Source: Raffaelea ambrosiae (lineage: Eukaryota; Ascomycota; Sordariomycetes; Ophiostomatales; Ophiostomataceae). From it: a DNA stretch of 64,000 nucleotides. Shown here one piece after another: positions 1 to 11,600 of the stretch. The DNA lies in assembly GCA_002778195.1 (NCBI GenBank), contig PCDI01000003.1, positions 3,121,913-3,185,912 on the forward strand, given 5' to 3'. Both the position numbers and the translations under genes were made by a program. How positions within the stretch are numbered: the first letter of the stretch is position 1; every line of letters begins with the position of its first letter. The notes under the pieces are model-generated. The model searched no databases. It saw nothing but the letters and a program-made list of their open reading frames with translations, and had not been told where the DNA came from.

Positions 1-1097
1 GCGCCCATTTTCGTGACCCGGGGTGGATGGGCTAGGCCGTGTCCGTCGTGCGGATTGGCGAGGCCGAAAATCGACTTGGCTCGGACGATGACCTCGCCCT
101 TCTTGTTTTTCCTGTCTTTGAGGTGCGTGGTCCGAATGCGAAGGCCTTTGAGGAACGACTGCACGCGGTAGACGCCCTTGTGGACACCAAAGCGAAGCAT
201 GCATTGGTCGAGGGGACCCTCTTGGTAAAACGCAGCATGGGTCACGTTGACGTTGACCAGAATGCGCGCAGCGGCCACGCGGACACTGGAGTAGAAGCCC
301 CGCATGGCTGCGAGACAGCCGCCGAGGTCAAAGGTGTTGGCCTGCTGCTGCTGCTGCTGCGGACTCAGCACAAACGTCTTGGACGCGCCGATGGTGGCCA
401 CTGAGTTGTTCGCCTTGGCATGGTGGTTCAGAAAGATGTTGAGGGCCTGCACCATGGGAAGTTGGTCGTCGTAGCGGGCCGAGAGGTTGGTCGACGTCAG
501 GTAGGACAGCAGCTCCGAGACGGACAGGACATTCGTGAACCGAAGCTGCACCTCGTACGTCTTTGCCGCAGCACGCGGCTCGTCTTCTCCCTCGTCGCGG
601 TACGCCACCGTGACCGTCTGGTCGTCGATCCGAGTCCGCGACAGTATCGTCGACCGGAAGTCCGTGACCATGTCGTCTCTGCTGGCGGCCAGCTCCGGCG
701 TCTCCAGCAGCAGACGGACCACCTGCGTGAGCTTCTTCTTGCCGGCTACGGTCGGCGTGACCGAGAGATCATAGCGATACAAGACGAGCTTGTCCGGAGC
801 TGTCATCACGGCGTAGTTGGCCCACAGTGTCACGCTGGTGCCTTTTGTGCCGTATCCTGGCCGACGGGGGAGTGGCTCGCGTGGATTCTGGTTTCCCTGC
901 TTTTGCTGGCCGCCTTGGAGAGCATCCTCCAGCTTGGTGACATTGGCATCTGGCAGGCCAGCGCCGCCGACAACTGCCGGACTGCTGGGACCTCCACCGC
1001 CGCCTTGCCCTCCACCTCGTCCCCCCCCCCGTCCCCCACGAGATGTTCCACGGAAGCCGCCGCGATTGCCTCCACGTGTATTGCCGCGAGAAGCCAT
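1..1097 (-). CDS. Argonaute (QDE-2/PIWI family), N-terminal part, runs off the window
   Basis: The open frame starts at the ATG at 1097 and stays open to base 1, giving about 365 residues without an intron. Argonaute proteins bind small RNAs and silence complementary transcripts; QDE-2 of Neurospora does this in quelling. The first 35 or so residues are RGG-rich (RGGNRGGFRG and following glycines), typical of Argonaute disordered N-termini. After that comes the N domain (GTKGTSVTLWANY, then YRYDLSVTP), and the linker-1/DUF1785 segment (LGGCLAAMRGFYSSVR, ILVNVNVTHAAFY). The window ends at what should be the beginning of the PAZ domain, so PAZ and PIWI, including the catalytic residues, are not visible. 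Slicer activity therefore cannot be judged. It is divergently arranged with the permease gene to the right, with about 1.65 kb between the two starts. A run of ten C (1021-1030, G in the mRNA) lies inside the RGG region; the frame is intact across it as written. Confidence 0.93.
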   Translation of the reverse strand, partial: MASRGNTRGGNRGGFRGTSRGGRGGGRGGGQGGGGGPSSPAVVGGAGLPDANVTKLEDALQGGQQKQGNQNPREPLPRRPGYGTKGTSVTLWANYAVMTAPDKLVLYRYDLSVTPTVAGKKKLTQVVRLLLETPELAASRDDMVTDFRSTILSRTRIDDQTVTVAYRDEGEDEPRAAAKTYEVQLRFTNVLSVSELLSYLTSTNLSARYDDQLPMVQALNIFLNHHAKANNSVATIGASKTFVLSPQQQQQQANTFDLGGCLAAMRGFYSSVRVAAARILVNVNVTHAAFYQEGPLDQCMLRFGVHKGVYRVQSFLKGLRIRTTHLKDRKNKKGEVIVRAKSIFGLANPHDGHGLAHPPRVTKMG

Positions 1098-2749
1098 TGT
1101 GATGCACTAAAATGGAAGCCAGACTGTGTGTGTAGATCTAGCGTTGGGCCTTGTCAGGCGAATGTGGGGTCAGGCGGGGCTGTACGACCTGGCCATATCA
1201 GTACAGCACATTTCAGGCCAGAATCAGGCACATTTGTTGTGCCTAAGCCTGTGGAACAAGCCATTTCTATTCGCTAGTCAACTACCCTACGAGAAGGGGG
1301 TGTTTTGTTCTGAATACGAGAAATAGCGCACGTGACGACAACCGCCAAGCAATCTTTCCTTAATGCTTGCCACGATGCTGTTGTATCCATACGCATTCGC
1401 ATACCCGAGCATTGGCAGCACCCCCAGCTTCTGGAATCTGGCCAGGCCTAGAATCACATTTTGGCGGGATCTCACGTCTCGCGCTCAACAGACCTGCGAC
1501 CGACGTACCACTGGCACGGAGACGGGCATCGAATGCGTGGATGATATTTCTGGTTCCAACTGGGGTCTCCGGCACGAGTAGATGCTGCTGCCCGGATATT
1601 GTGTGGTGTCACTTTCACAGCTTTCCTCTATATGTGCACCCCAAAAACAAAATTGAATAAAGGACGTTTCCTTATTTCGTAGATTCACTCCAGACAAGCA
1701 CAATGCTATGGAGCCGGTGAAGAGGATATTCTACGATACAATTTCCGAGGCATGGTTATTGTTTTGGACTTGACAAAGGCCATATTTGGGAGAGATACCC
1801 TAGTCATTTTCTATTCTTTGTTGTTTACTCTGTGTTGGTGCTGTTCGTCCTTCGATACGGCGATCGGCATAATTTCATTTGCTGCTGCGTACACATGACA
1901 TGGCATACAGAAACCTGGTTGTCATATATGTCGTCTGGATCGAATTCCTCGCCGGTTCGTGTTCCATTGTCGTAGAGAATCGAGTGCAAGGTGTCACTAA
2001 ACAACAGCCGTGGATCTTTGTCGAACTTCCTTATCTGACGATAGGTGCGCGCAGAATGTTTGTCTCGGAGCTCCTCTGGCCTGCTTATACGATAAGCATT
2101 GTCACGATATCGTACCATATAGTTATATAAGCTATTCAAAATTGCGGTTGATGTCGGCTCGAACTTGCTGGTCGCAGTACTTTAAGAAGAATAAAACACA
2201 AACCAAATTGCCACACCCTAGCATAGTGACCATATTTTGCTTTGCAGAAGTTTTCGTGGTATCCAATGCTTCAGAAGAATATGCAGAACTACATAACCTC
2301 AATCCCAGGTACTGTCTCATGATATCGCCCGACTTCGGGGATAGGAAGATGGATAATTTTTAACTATTTCTGCTAGATATCACTTTATGGATCTGCCAAG
2401 CTTCAGGGATACTGTCAAAGTACCAGCGCAAGATTGTAGAGACAATGAAATTTTGCAGCATCATTGGCTACAAGTCGCAGCGGACCTTGGCGAAACTCAG
2501 CCCGACCTAGCCTAAAATGGACTCTTATCTCTCACCTCCTCATTGCATCGATGCATGCTGTGTTAAAGGCTGGGCAGTGTGGGATAGCCCATGCTACGCT
2601 ACAAAGTCGAAGATAGGAAGCTTGCAGCAGCACCAAGCCATGGCCTGCATCCATACGCATCCTCGTCTTCTACTTCGTCTCGCCTTCCGTCAACAAGTCT
2701 TTTGTGTTGACACGGATACCGGATATTCGACAAATCCTAGGCAGAGACA
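1098..2749. other. Intergenic: shared upstream region of Argonaute and permease genes
   Basis: About 1.65 kb between two divergent genes. The part 1700-2450 is AT-rich. A minus-strand open frame of about 100 codons (1825-2139) has fairly protein-like composition but no motif I recognise and no good start. An in-frame TAG at 2738-2740 precedes the permease ATG, supporting that start. No RNA gene or repeat array was seen. Confidence 0.6.
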
Positions 2750-4899
2750 ATGGACAAACTTTGGAAGGCTGTGTGTGATGTCGTTGTCATCCAGGACAAG
2801 GACGACGGCCGTCCCGTGGACCGCTGGAAGAGCCCCGACATTCTTCCTGTTCTGCCCAAAAATCGACGGTTTGGCCCGTACGACTACGCCAGTTACTGGT
2901 AAGTGTGAACTTCAGAAAATTAGGATAAGAAAGGGGAACTTGGTTCTTGCAAGGACGTCGTAGTAGGCATCCAGAAAACTAATTCGCGGTTTTTTTTTTT
3001 GTCTTCGTCTTGTTATAGGGTATCCGGTGTCGTATGCGCCTCTATTTGGTCCATGGGCGGAACAGCCATCGCAAACGGCCTCACTGCTGGACAGGCCGTG
3101 GGTGCTATGCTGGTTGGTTCTGTCGTCTGCTCCATCGTGGCCCACCTGTGCGGTGAGGCGGGCGTGAAATACGGGCTGGGCTTTCCCCTCATGAGCCGGG
3201 CGAGCTTCGGCATGTATGGCAGCTACTTCGTCGTGGTTGTGAAATGCTTCACAAGCTTCATCTAGTATGTCCTGCGTGCTGGAAAAGGCAAGTCTCCTAA
3301 CAGTTTTCTTTCTGACGCAATGTGCAGCTGCGGTATCCAAGCCTACTGGGGCGGGCTTGCAATCCACGTCATGTTGGCATCCATCTTCTCGAGCTACCAC
3401 AATATGCGCAACACACTTCCCGCTAGGTATGTTCGTTGTTGTCGCGACCACGCCCTGGCCCTTAGACACTCCTCGACTAACTCGTCTTCAATATTCCAGT
3501 GCTAATATCACTACGCCGGATTTGATCGGCACGGTGATCTACATGGTTATTTTCTTCTCCGTGCTAACCATCCCACCATACAAACTGAGCACTTTCTTTC
3601 GGGTTTCTTTCGTGGCGGTTGTCTTGACCATTTTGGGGATGTTTATCTGGGCCATGGCCACCAACCATGGTATCAAGACCACGGTTGCTCCTGGACAGAA
3701 ATTGACCAAGGCGTAAGTTCACCTCACTCTACAATAGCAACACTTGTTTGAACTGACTCTACCCTCCAGAGAACAATTCTTTTACTTTGTGCAGACCGCA
3801 TGCATGCTATGCGGGAGCCTCACAGGCTCTAGTATTCGGCATTCGGACTGGTCGCGGTACGCCAGAACAAAGAAGGCACCTCTTCTGGGAATTTGGGTGG
3901 CATGCCCTCTTGCCGTGACAGTCACAGCCATGTTCGGTGTCTTTGTCACCAGTGCCGCATACGATATGTACGGCAAGGCCTACTGGCAGCCCATCAGTCT
4001 TCTTCTTCACATCCAAGACGTCGAGTATTCGGCTGGTGCTCGCGCAGGAACATTCTTTGGGGGCCTGGGATGGTTCCTCAGCCAATTGGCTGTAAGTTGA
4101 AAAGAAACTTCTGTAAAGGCGTACCGATGTCGTCTAACTTTCTTTCCAAGGTCAATGTATCGCTCAACGCGATCGCTGCCGGCATGGACCTGACATCCGT
4201 GGCTCCGAAGATTCTAAATGCACGCAGGGGCGGATACCTACTAGCCATTGTGGGGTTCGCCATCTGTCCGTGGAACTATGTGAACTCCTCGTCGTCCTTC
4301 ACAACAGTTCTCAGCTCCTTTGGCTTGTTTGTGTCCCCCTTGATCGGCATGTACATTGCCGATTTTTGGGTTGTGCGCCGAACGAATTGGAACGTTCCAG
4401 ACTTGTATGTCGGGAACAAATCCTCAACCTACTGGTACAACGGCGGGTTCAATTTGGTTGCTTTTGGAGTATGGGGATTCATGATTTGGCCATCTCTTCG
4501 TATGTACTTGCACTGTCCATGCACGCTCATCAATAGTGAGGCACGTTTGCTGACATGTATCTACAGCGGGCTTCGCTATGGCTGTCAGTGGTAAAAACAT
4601 TGGTCTGGCATGGAAGCGAATTTTCCAGATCACATTTTTTGTTGGTATGTGAATTAAATGTGAAACCAGAAAGATACAAGACCAGAAAGAGTTTTACTGA
4701 TGCTCCGTTTGTAGGTATGATTGGCGGCTTTGTCTTTTTTTGCCTGCTGTCCTACATTTTTCCTCCCAAGGACAAGGCAATTTACAAGGAGTATGACTGG
4801 TCCAAGGAGTCCACGGTTCTGGATGGCGAAAAATTGAATGACGAAGAGAATGCCATTTCTAAAATTCCTTCAGACGTGAAGCGTGACACGGCCCCTTAG
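2750..4899 (+). CDS. NCS1-family nucleobase/allantoin-type permease (Fur-like)
   Basis: Plasma-membrane proton symporter of the nucleobase:cation symporter-1 family (uracil, allantoin, uridine and related substrates in fungi). Eight exons join in phase: 2750-2898, 3019-3264, 3328-3426, 3500-3712, 3770-4091, 4151-4499, 4567-4644 and 4715-4899, giving 546 residues, close to the family's usual length. Donors are GTAAGT, GTATGT or similar. Family signs are the N-terminal GPYDYASYW segment before TM1, the TM1 region WSMGGTAIANGLTAGQ, GFPLMSRASFGMYGSYF, the GIQAYWGG motif, SDWSRYAR, and PWNYV in the late TM region. The C-tail is short, charged and cytoplasmic. The exact substrate cannot be read from motifs; the Fur subfamily is more likely than the Fcy subfamily because of GIQAYWGG. 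The start is fixed by an in-frame stop 10 bases upstream. Nothing indicates loss of function. Confidence 0.9.
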
Positions 4900-5582
4900 C
4901 ATTTTTGTGGTGCCAGTAAATTTTATGGGAGTTCATGCTGCATTGATTCACTCCCTTGGGTTTGTCAGTATGGATGGAGAAATGGGACACTGCCATAGAG
5001 AAGCCATATCTAGCTCGACGGAGCAGAGAAGCAGTCGCTCCCTACACTTCTATGAAGTGTTAGAGGTAGTGCTTGCTTCTGGCGTGAACGGGTGGGGCTC
5101 CAGCACGTTACTTCTGAATTTATTTCAAAATTTCACACGACTGTTCGTATTGATTTATTTCATGTTCGTCCAATTGGCTTTCGCTTGTATTACCATTCCA
5201 TTTGTCGCATGAAGAATATGGAAACCAATGCTCCAGTGCCAGATTAAATAAACAGTTGACAATTTGCAACCAAAACAAGATCGGCAGTTGCAAATAGGTG
5301 GCGTTGTCTACTCAGCCCTGGGAAACCCCAAGCACCCTTGCTGGGTAAAGCAACCTGCTTCGCTTTGTTATTGAAAGTGGATGATATCCTCTAATTAATC
5401 GCGTTTTGTCATGATTTATATTTACAACCTTTTTAGATTGAATAGTTTCGTTTGTCTTGGCTTTGATGCATTTATGGCTGTCTGGAAATCACACCGTTCA
5501 ACTCAGGCTTTTTTCCCAAGTTTCACTCAGCCGTCAGTTGGTCTTCACCTTTAGCTAGTTCAGTTATCTTCAGCCAAGCTCT
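4900..5582. other. Intergenic, AT-rich
   Basis: Probable 3' region of the permease gene followed by an AT-rich stretch (5200-5480) and the upstream region of the kinase-like gene. No gene, RNA or repeat recognised. Confidence 0.6.
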
Positions 5583-6632
5583 ATGGCTTCCATGATTTTA
5601 CCAACTGCTTTCACCTGCCCTGTTTGTAAAATTGTTCTACATAGTCAACAAAAAGAAACAACTCCAGCCACGATGCCAGTGACAACTCGGGCATCCACCC
5701 AGGCGGGTAGGATTGTACCAGACTCTGCAACCGAGGTATACCTGCTAACTCGCCCAGCTTCTGCCAAGGCTAAGCAGGTTGCAACTACAAAATTGGAGTT
5801 GCAGCTGGAAGACTTTCATCGTTTGGACAGCGGAGGTGGCATTGGATACCAGCTTTTCACAGAGGACGATGAAAATGCCTGTTCGTCTCCCGCCATTTGG
5901 CACAAGTTTGTTGCTGTGGATGCCGACGACAGCATTTACTACGGACAAGTCCGGGATTCTGGAGCAGGCGGCAGAGTGCGTGATGTAGTCAGGAAGCTCG
6001 GCAACAAGACAGCGTCGCAACTATTCCCCGTGCACGGACCATCTTCCAATGTTATTCTGGCGGCAGACAATCTGCATCCGTCTTCAATCTTCATCAAGCG
6101 ACTTGATCTACATATGGCGATGGACAAAGAGTGCAGGGACATTTCCCACGAGCAGTTTTTTCGCGAGATTGACGTCATGGAACGGTTGGCACGAGCGCCT
6201 CATCCCAACATTGTCCGTTACTTGGGCTGTCGGGTGCGGCGTGGTCGTGTGACGGGAATCGTGCTGGAGCGGCTATCATCCTGTCTCGGCCTGCGGTCTG
6301 GCCTGTCGGCTCTGTCTCAGACCGACAAGGGGGTCTTCGTAGCGTGTCTGGAGTCAGCCGTCGAGCATCTGCACGGCCTTGGTCTGGCCCACAACGACAT
6401 CAATCCTAACAACATCATGATCAAGGAGGACGGTATGCCGGTGTTGATCGACTTCGGGACGTGCTGTCACTTTAGGGCGTTTACGGGCGGACAGGGCACA
6501 CCAGGCTGGACTCGTGGGGACACATTGGCGGAGATTTCGGACCCCACAAACGACAACTATGCGCTCGAGTTGCTTCGAAAGAGACTGGACAATCCACTAA
6601 GGCTGTTGATGTACAAGAACGTTTCCGGGTGA
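5583..6632 (+). CDS. Compact protein-kinase-like protein, orphan fungal family
   Basis: A single-exon frame of 349 codons. Residues 1-160 match no domain I know. From about 165 the protein has eukaryotic kinase landmarks: a possible VAIK lysine in SSIFIKRLDLH (K172), alpha-C glutamate in FFREIDVME (E195), HPNIVRYLG, a catalytic loop HNDINPNN (D272, N277), DFG in VLIDFGTC (D290-G292) and a GTPGW activation-segment end. After that only about 45 residues remain, so the C-lobe is much shorter than in ordinary kinases. HND replaces the usual HRD, so it lacks the RD arginine. The true start may be the methionine at residue 31 (base 5673): homology with the broken paralogue at 38924-39912 begins exactly there (PVTT-K/R-A). 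The gene stands alone between the permease and the large repeat protein. It could be an active atypical kinase, a small-molecule kinase-like fold, or a pseudokinase; I cannot decide. Confidence 0.75.
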   Translation: MASMILPTAFTCPVCKIVLHSQQKETTPATMPVTTRASTQAGRIVPDSATEVYLLTRPASAKAKQVATTKLELQLEDFHRLDSGGGIGYQLFTEDDENACSSPAIWHKFVAVDADDSIYYGQVRDSGAGGRVRDVVRKLGNKTASQLFPVHGPSSNVILAADNLHPSSIFIKRLDLHMAMDKECRDISHEQFFREIDVMERLARAPHPNIVRYLGCRVRRGRVTGIVLERLSSCLGLRSGLSALSQTDKGVFVACLESAVEHLHGLGLAHNDINPNNIMIKEDGMPVLIDFGTCCHFRAFTGGQGTPGWTRGDTLAEISDPTNDNYALELLRKRLDNPLRLLMYKNVSG

Positions 6633-8652
6633 ACTAGTTAACGCATGGTTAGTTGGCCGGTGTTCGACCAGACGTGGCTGGGGTCGAGGTGACTCATGTT
6701 GTCAGAAGACGGCCTGTTTGTTGAACATACAGAAGAATTGTCACAAAGAAAGCGAAACAGGTTGTAATAGCTCTCCTTTCTTTGTACTGCCTGGCCATGT
6801 GTGATTAATTACCGCTATTTTGTGTGAGACATGTGCAAAAGTTGAAAGACGAATGATCACGTGCACCGGCGGCTTCCGGTGGTCACCTGACACTGTTCAC
6901 CGGTGGTCTTGCGCGCCAGACTTCAGCGAACCAATCTCTGCAGCCAAGACAGCCGCCTACTAGCCAGCACCGCGAAAACAGAAACGAGGGAAATACGATA
7001 GGCCAGTCAACGTCCGTTCGGCAGAAGAGGGGAGTTGGATCTGATCTAACGTGCGCAGTGCTACGCTACGTCACCCACAATGGCCTGGGGGGTGAATTGG
7101 AGGGCACGGATTTTCGTGGGAGGTTGCAGGGAGGGATCAGTCAATCAATCCGAGGGCACAAGGGCGAATTGGGGGGCGAGGCGACGACAAAGCAGCAAGG
7201 AAAAAGCAATTCCCCCCCATTCCCTCTCGGCTGGTCTCGCTCAGTTGTCAGGCCACTGGATGGACCAATGGGTGGTTAGCAGTCTGGGCAATTTCCCGGT
7301 CAGGCGTTGGATTTTTTCGGGGCTGTTTGGGGGGAATATTTGGCGGGATTTGGGGGGGCCGGCTTCTGGGGCAAAGGCGTTGCTCGGTCGTGGTGCCACT
7401 TCTGTGGAGCAAAACGGCGCTAGGCTGCTAGTTTGGCGGCAACTAACGCCACTTTTTGTGAGTCTGGGAAGAACGGCAACCATAGTAGGCACCGTTTGTG
7501 CGGTGAATCGGAAATGCTTTCCTGGTTAGTTTAGTACGAGTAGGTGTGCGTAGTCAGTATCCCGCAGTAAGATACGTCCTGCATACGCCGGAACTTACAT
7601 AGTATCCTGCAATGTCTCCCTGCCGGCTGTTGGGACTTTTTTTTTTTGTGTGTGGGTTGGGTGCCTATCGCAGTCCAGATAGTGGAGGTTCAAGCCTGTA
7701 TGTAGGAAGCGTGTTAGTGAGCTCAGCTGCGGCCTCGGATTGGCGGGGGCCCCGTTTGATAGCCACCGCCACCAAAGTAAACAACCAACGAACGAGAACT
7801 CACGAAATGCACTGCGAGAGAGGGGGGAAAGGAATGGAGAATACCCATTGCGAAAAAAAAAAAAAAAAGGAGGGGGAGGGACCACAATAATCGGCTACAC
7901 GACCAGTCCAAACACCAAGGAATGCACAGAAACCCGCAAAAAACTGCGACTTTTTCTTAGGTGAGAGAGGGAACGAGGGGCCGGGGGACGAGTGAAAAAA
8001 GTGACAGATGGCGGAGAAGGAGCGATGCAGGCAGGAGCAACGTGCAGGGAAGGAGCGACCGCCTGTCAAGAGCCCAATCCCTCAACCCGGCTTAATTGAG
8101 TGCAGCCCAACCCTGCCAGCCCAGCCAGCAAGCCCGGAAGCCGGAAGCCCTGCCCAGACTGGGGTCGCACCTGCCGGGAGAAATCGCCCACGGGTGGTGT
8201 GCTTTTGACGAAAACGCCCAGCCTGCCGTATTCGTGCTCTTGCCTGTTTTTCCGTCCTGGGCCTTCCCTTCCGTTCTGTCATCCTCTATCCTTTTTTGCC
8301 TCACATGCTCTTTTAACTTGTTTTTGCGTTTGTTCTTCCCTTTTTGATCTTCTTCATTCTCTTTCGTTTTTCCTTTTCGTTGTCTTCCCGCTTGTCATCC
8401 GCGCTTCCGGAGAGCCTCGTCCAGCTCTGTCCATTCTTTTTCTTCTTCCCCTCCCCCGACTTTGCATCCTTTCCTTCATGCGAGTCCCCAATTGAAGGTC
8501 ACCCGACGACCATAACCCCTTTTCCTTTTTTTTTTTTTTTTTTTTTTGTTCGTGATAGTTTCTACACCCAAGGAGCCAAGATTGTCGACATCTACCTTTT
8601 GATGAGCACGCTCTCGTAGGCGGGTCACCGTACCCTCAACACACCGCCCACC
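6633..8652. other. Intergenic: long upstream region of the large repeat protein
   Basis: Two kilobases without a supported gene. It holds a 16-base A run (7853-7868), G-rich stretches near 7070-7370, and a strongly pyrimidine-rich segment before the ATG at 8653 (listed separately). Open frames in it have low-complexity, non-coding-like composition. Confidence 0.6.
8265..8560 (+). promoter_or_regulatory. Pyrimidine-rich promoter/5' leader
   Basis: CT-rich tract with many TTCTT/CCTTTT blocks ending in a T run (8525-8547), 90-390 bases before the ATG at 8653. CT-rich blocks of this kind are common just upstream of transcription starts in highly expressed filamentous fungal genes. The role is inferred from position and composition only. 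Confidence 0.45.
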
Positions 8653-11600
8653 ATGGAGAACTGGCCGACTTCGTCCCGTCGGCCGACCACGGCGCTGTCC
8701 CATGGGCCTCGTGGTCGGTGTACGCGAAGACTGTCCAAGAGACGGCCGACCCCCGTCAGCAGCCAGCAGCATCAGCGCCCGTCTACAACGAAGAGCATCA
8801 CCAGCACGCCCGCGTCTGCTGCTGCTATCGCTGTCGACCCCTCCAAGCCGTCGCTGATGGTCCATGTCGAGGTCCGCTTCCCCGGCTACAACGTCTTCCT
8901 GACCGGCTTTTCGACCTACTCGCAGAACTACACCAGCTCGTCCAACCTCGACCTCACCGACCGCATCTGCAATGGGCTGCTTCGTCGCCTGAGCTACTGC
9001 TGCCAGGAACGCATCACCCGCACGGACCCTGGTGCCCTGCAGCAGCACCCATCGGCCCGGAGCAGCAGCAGCAGCAGCAGTTCTGTCAAGACCCTGCGCT
9101 ACGAGGTGCATTTCCGCATCCTGCGTCGTGATGCCGGCATCTGGGCTGAGCGGTCCTTCAGCTCCTTCCAGCGGCAGAAGCTCACGGCTGACGGCGCCCG
9201 CGACATCATCCTCACCGTTCACCGCGTGGTCGGCCTCTTCCTACGCCGCTACGACCCCGGCTTCCACTGGGCCACTCTCCCCCACGGCGGTGAGGCCGGC
9301 TTCTTCACCGACGAGGATGGCAATCCCGATCTGGTGAAGCCTGTGCTCGGCCAGCCGCTGCCGCTGTCCTGCATCCCCCGAGCCCGCTTCCTCGAGTCCA
9401 CCCAGTCCTTTGAGTTCATCCCGGGGTTCTCCATGGTGTTCTCGTTCCACAGCCAGGGCAGGGGAGCCAAGAAGTTCGACTGGCAGCTTTCGGGCCCTTT
9501 CCACAGCAAGCAGACGGCGCCTCTCAACCTCGGCCTGGCCGAAGACCTCCTCTCACGCGCCATGACCACTGTCACCACTGCCCTGCGGTCCAACAACGCC
9601 ACTGCCAGCGAAGAGGAGGAGGCCGCCATCTCCAAGTCCACAGACGACGCCCTCACCGTCGAGCTGCGCATCGAAAACAACCTCGGCCCCATGTACGAAC
9701 ACCTCACCCGCACCGTCCGCAGCAATCTCGATCTTCTCTGCCACCCCAACGCTCTCGAGAGCCAGCGCTTCCTGCTCGATGTCCAGAGCAACCTGTCTCG
9801 CCAGCGGGATCTCACCGATGCTCGTGTGTGCTCCTTGCCCGACCTGGATCTCCGCATCCTCAATCTCCGCGGCCCCGCGTGGTCTGTTGCCAACCCGGCA
9901 CGCTTTGTCCTCGACTCCTCTTCCTCCTACTCGCGCCTGTGCGTCCAGGCCATTCTCGACCGCGTCGAGGCCGGCATCGCCGAAGTCCTCCGTGGCGAAG
10001 ACAACGAAGTCCATGTCGTTGCCCACAAGCGCGGCCTCCTGATCATGAACAAGTCCATGGTCGCACACGGACGTTCTACCAAGACACTGCTGCCGTCATC
10101 GGCCATGTCCGAGCGCCAGATGGACGCGATCGTTGCCAAGCTCAAGGCACGCATCCAGCGCGATGTCAATGCCATCTGCCACGACACGTGCACTCAAGAG
10201 ACCCTTGCCCATGACCTGTACACCCCTGTCACCAAGGCCATCGCCGATGTCGAACCCACAAAGTCGGTAGCGTCCGCGTCCTTCTCGGATGAGGATGGCA
10301 CCGATGTCAACGCATTTGTGGGTGTTCCCGAGACTGTCTCCATGGACGAGGAGCTGCCGACTGGTCCGCATGTCGTCGAGCTTCCCGATGACATGATAGT
10401 TGACGATCTCGATGTCGTTGCTGCCCCCAAATCTAAGAGCCGCAGCTCATCTCGCCGGAGAGCCTTCCCGCTGGTACCTGAGAAATTCACGCTTTCGCCT
10501 GCACCCGAGAAGTTCGCTGTTGTGGAAAATGTCGAGCCGGAACCACGCAAGGCAGTCTCCTTTGCCGAGCCCATCGCCGCACCTGAAACAGTGCCTGTCA
10601 TCGCACCCGAGCCAACACAGGAACCCGAATCACCTACCGAGGCCGCGGCGGAGCAGCCATCGGTTGAAGAGACCGACAGAAGCATCAATGTTGTCGCCGA
10701 ACCCGAGCCCGAACCACGTCGCATTGTCCATCACAGAGTTCACTCTGAGCCTTTCCTCGAAGTCATTCCCGAAGACGACACCGAGCCAGAGGTGTCTCTG
10801 GAACCAGAATCCTGGCCAATGCCGGCACACATCTCGAAGCCCCGTTCAGTGTCACACTCTGAGGAACATCACACAGCGGAGGTCGCCGCTACTGCTGCTG
10901 TTGCCGCTGTTGCTGCTGCACCTGCCGCTGCTTCTGTCACCGAACATGCCTCTGAGTGGATTGTTGACCCAGTCTTCGACTCTGTCAAGGAAATCGAAGA
11001 GCCAAGCGCACTTGCTGCTCCGCCATGCAGTCCCAGCCTGGAAGCTACTGTCGTGCCTGTTGAGAGCGAGGCTGTCGAGGAACTTGAGACTTCAACCGAG
11101 ATTCCCCTGGTTTCAGAGACGATTGCGGAGGAGCCAGCGCAAGCTGAGCTCGTTCAGCTCGATGCGGAACCGACCCCGGAAACCGCCTCTCTGGAATTCG
11201 ATTCAGTCTCCATCGTCTCTGCGACACAGAATGAGCCGGTGTCCCAGGTCACAACTGTGGAGAATTCTGCCGAAGCCACTATTGCCATTGCTGAAGTGTG
11301 CAAGGCGGTTACTGAGCCGCAACCCGAGGAAACCATTCAAGAGGCAGAAACTGAGCCTGAAGTTCCCGCCGCAGATATTCAAATCGCCAAGGACGAGGAG
11401 ATTGCTGGCCCAGTCGTTCCAGTCGCTGCGGAGGAAGTCACCTCCCGACCGGCGACTGCAAAGTCCGAGAATTCGACCAACTCCAGCAGATGGTTTGGTG
11501 AAGGATCTGACGCCTCCCGGCCTAGCACCCCGTCCCTTAGCTCCGATGCGGAGAACTCTCGGAGGAGCAGTATCTTGTTGGCGACACCAATCATGCCCCA

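Noticed and set aside
7670..7710. tRNA-like T-arm (GGTTCAAGCC)
   Set aside because: No matching acceptor, D or anticodon arms at proper spacing.
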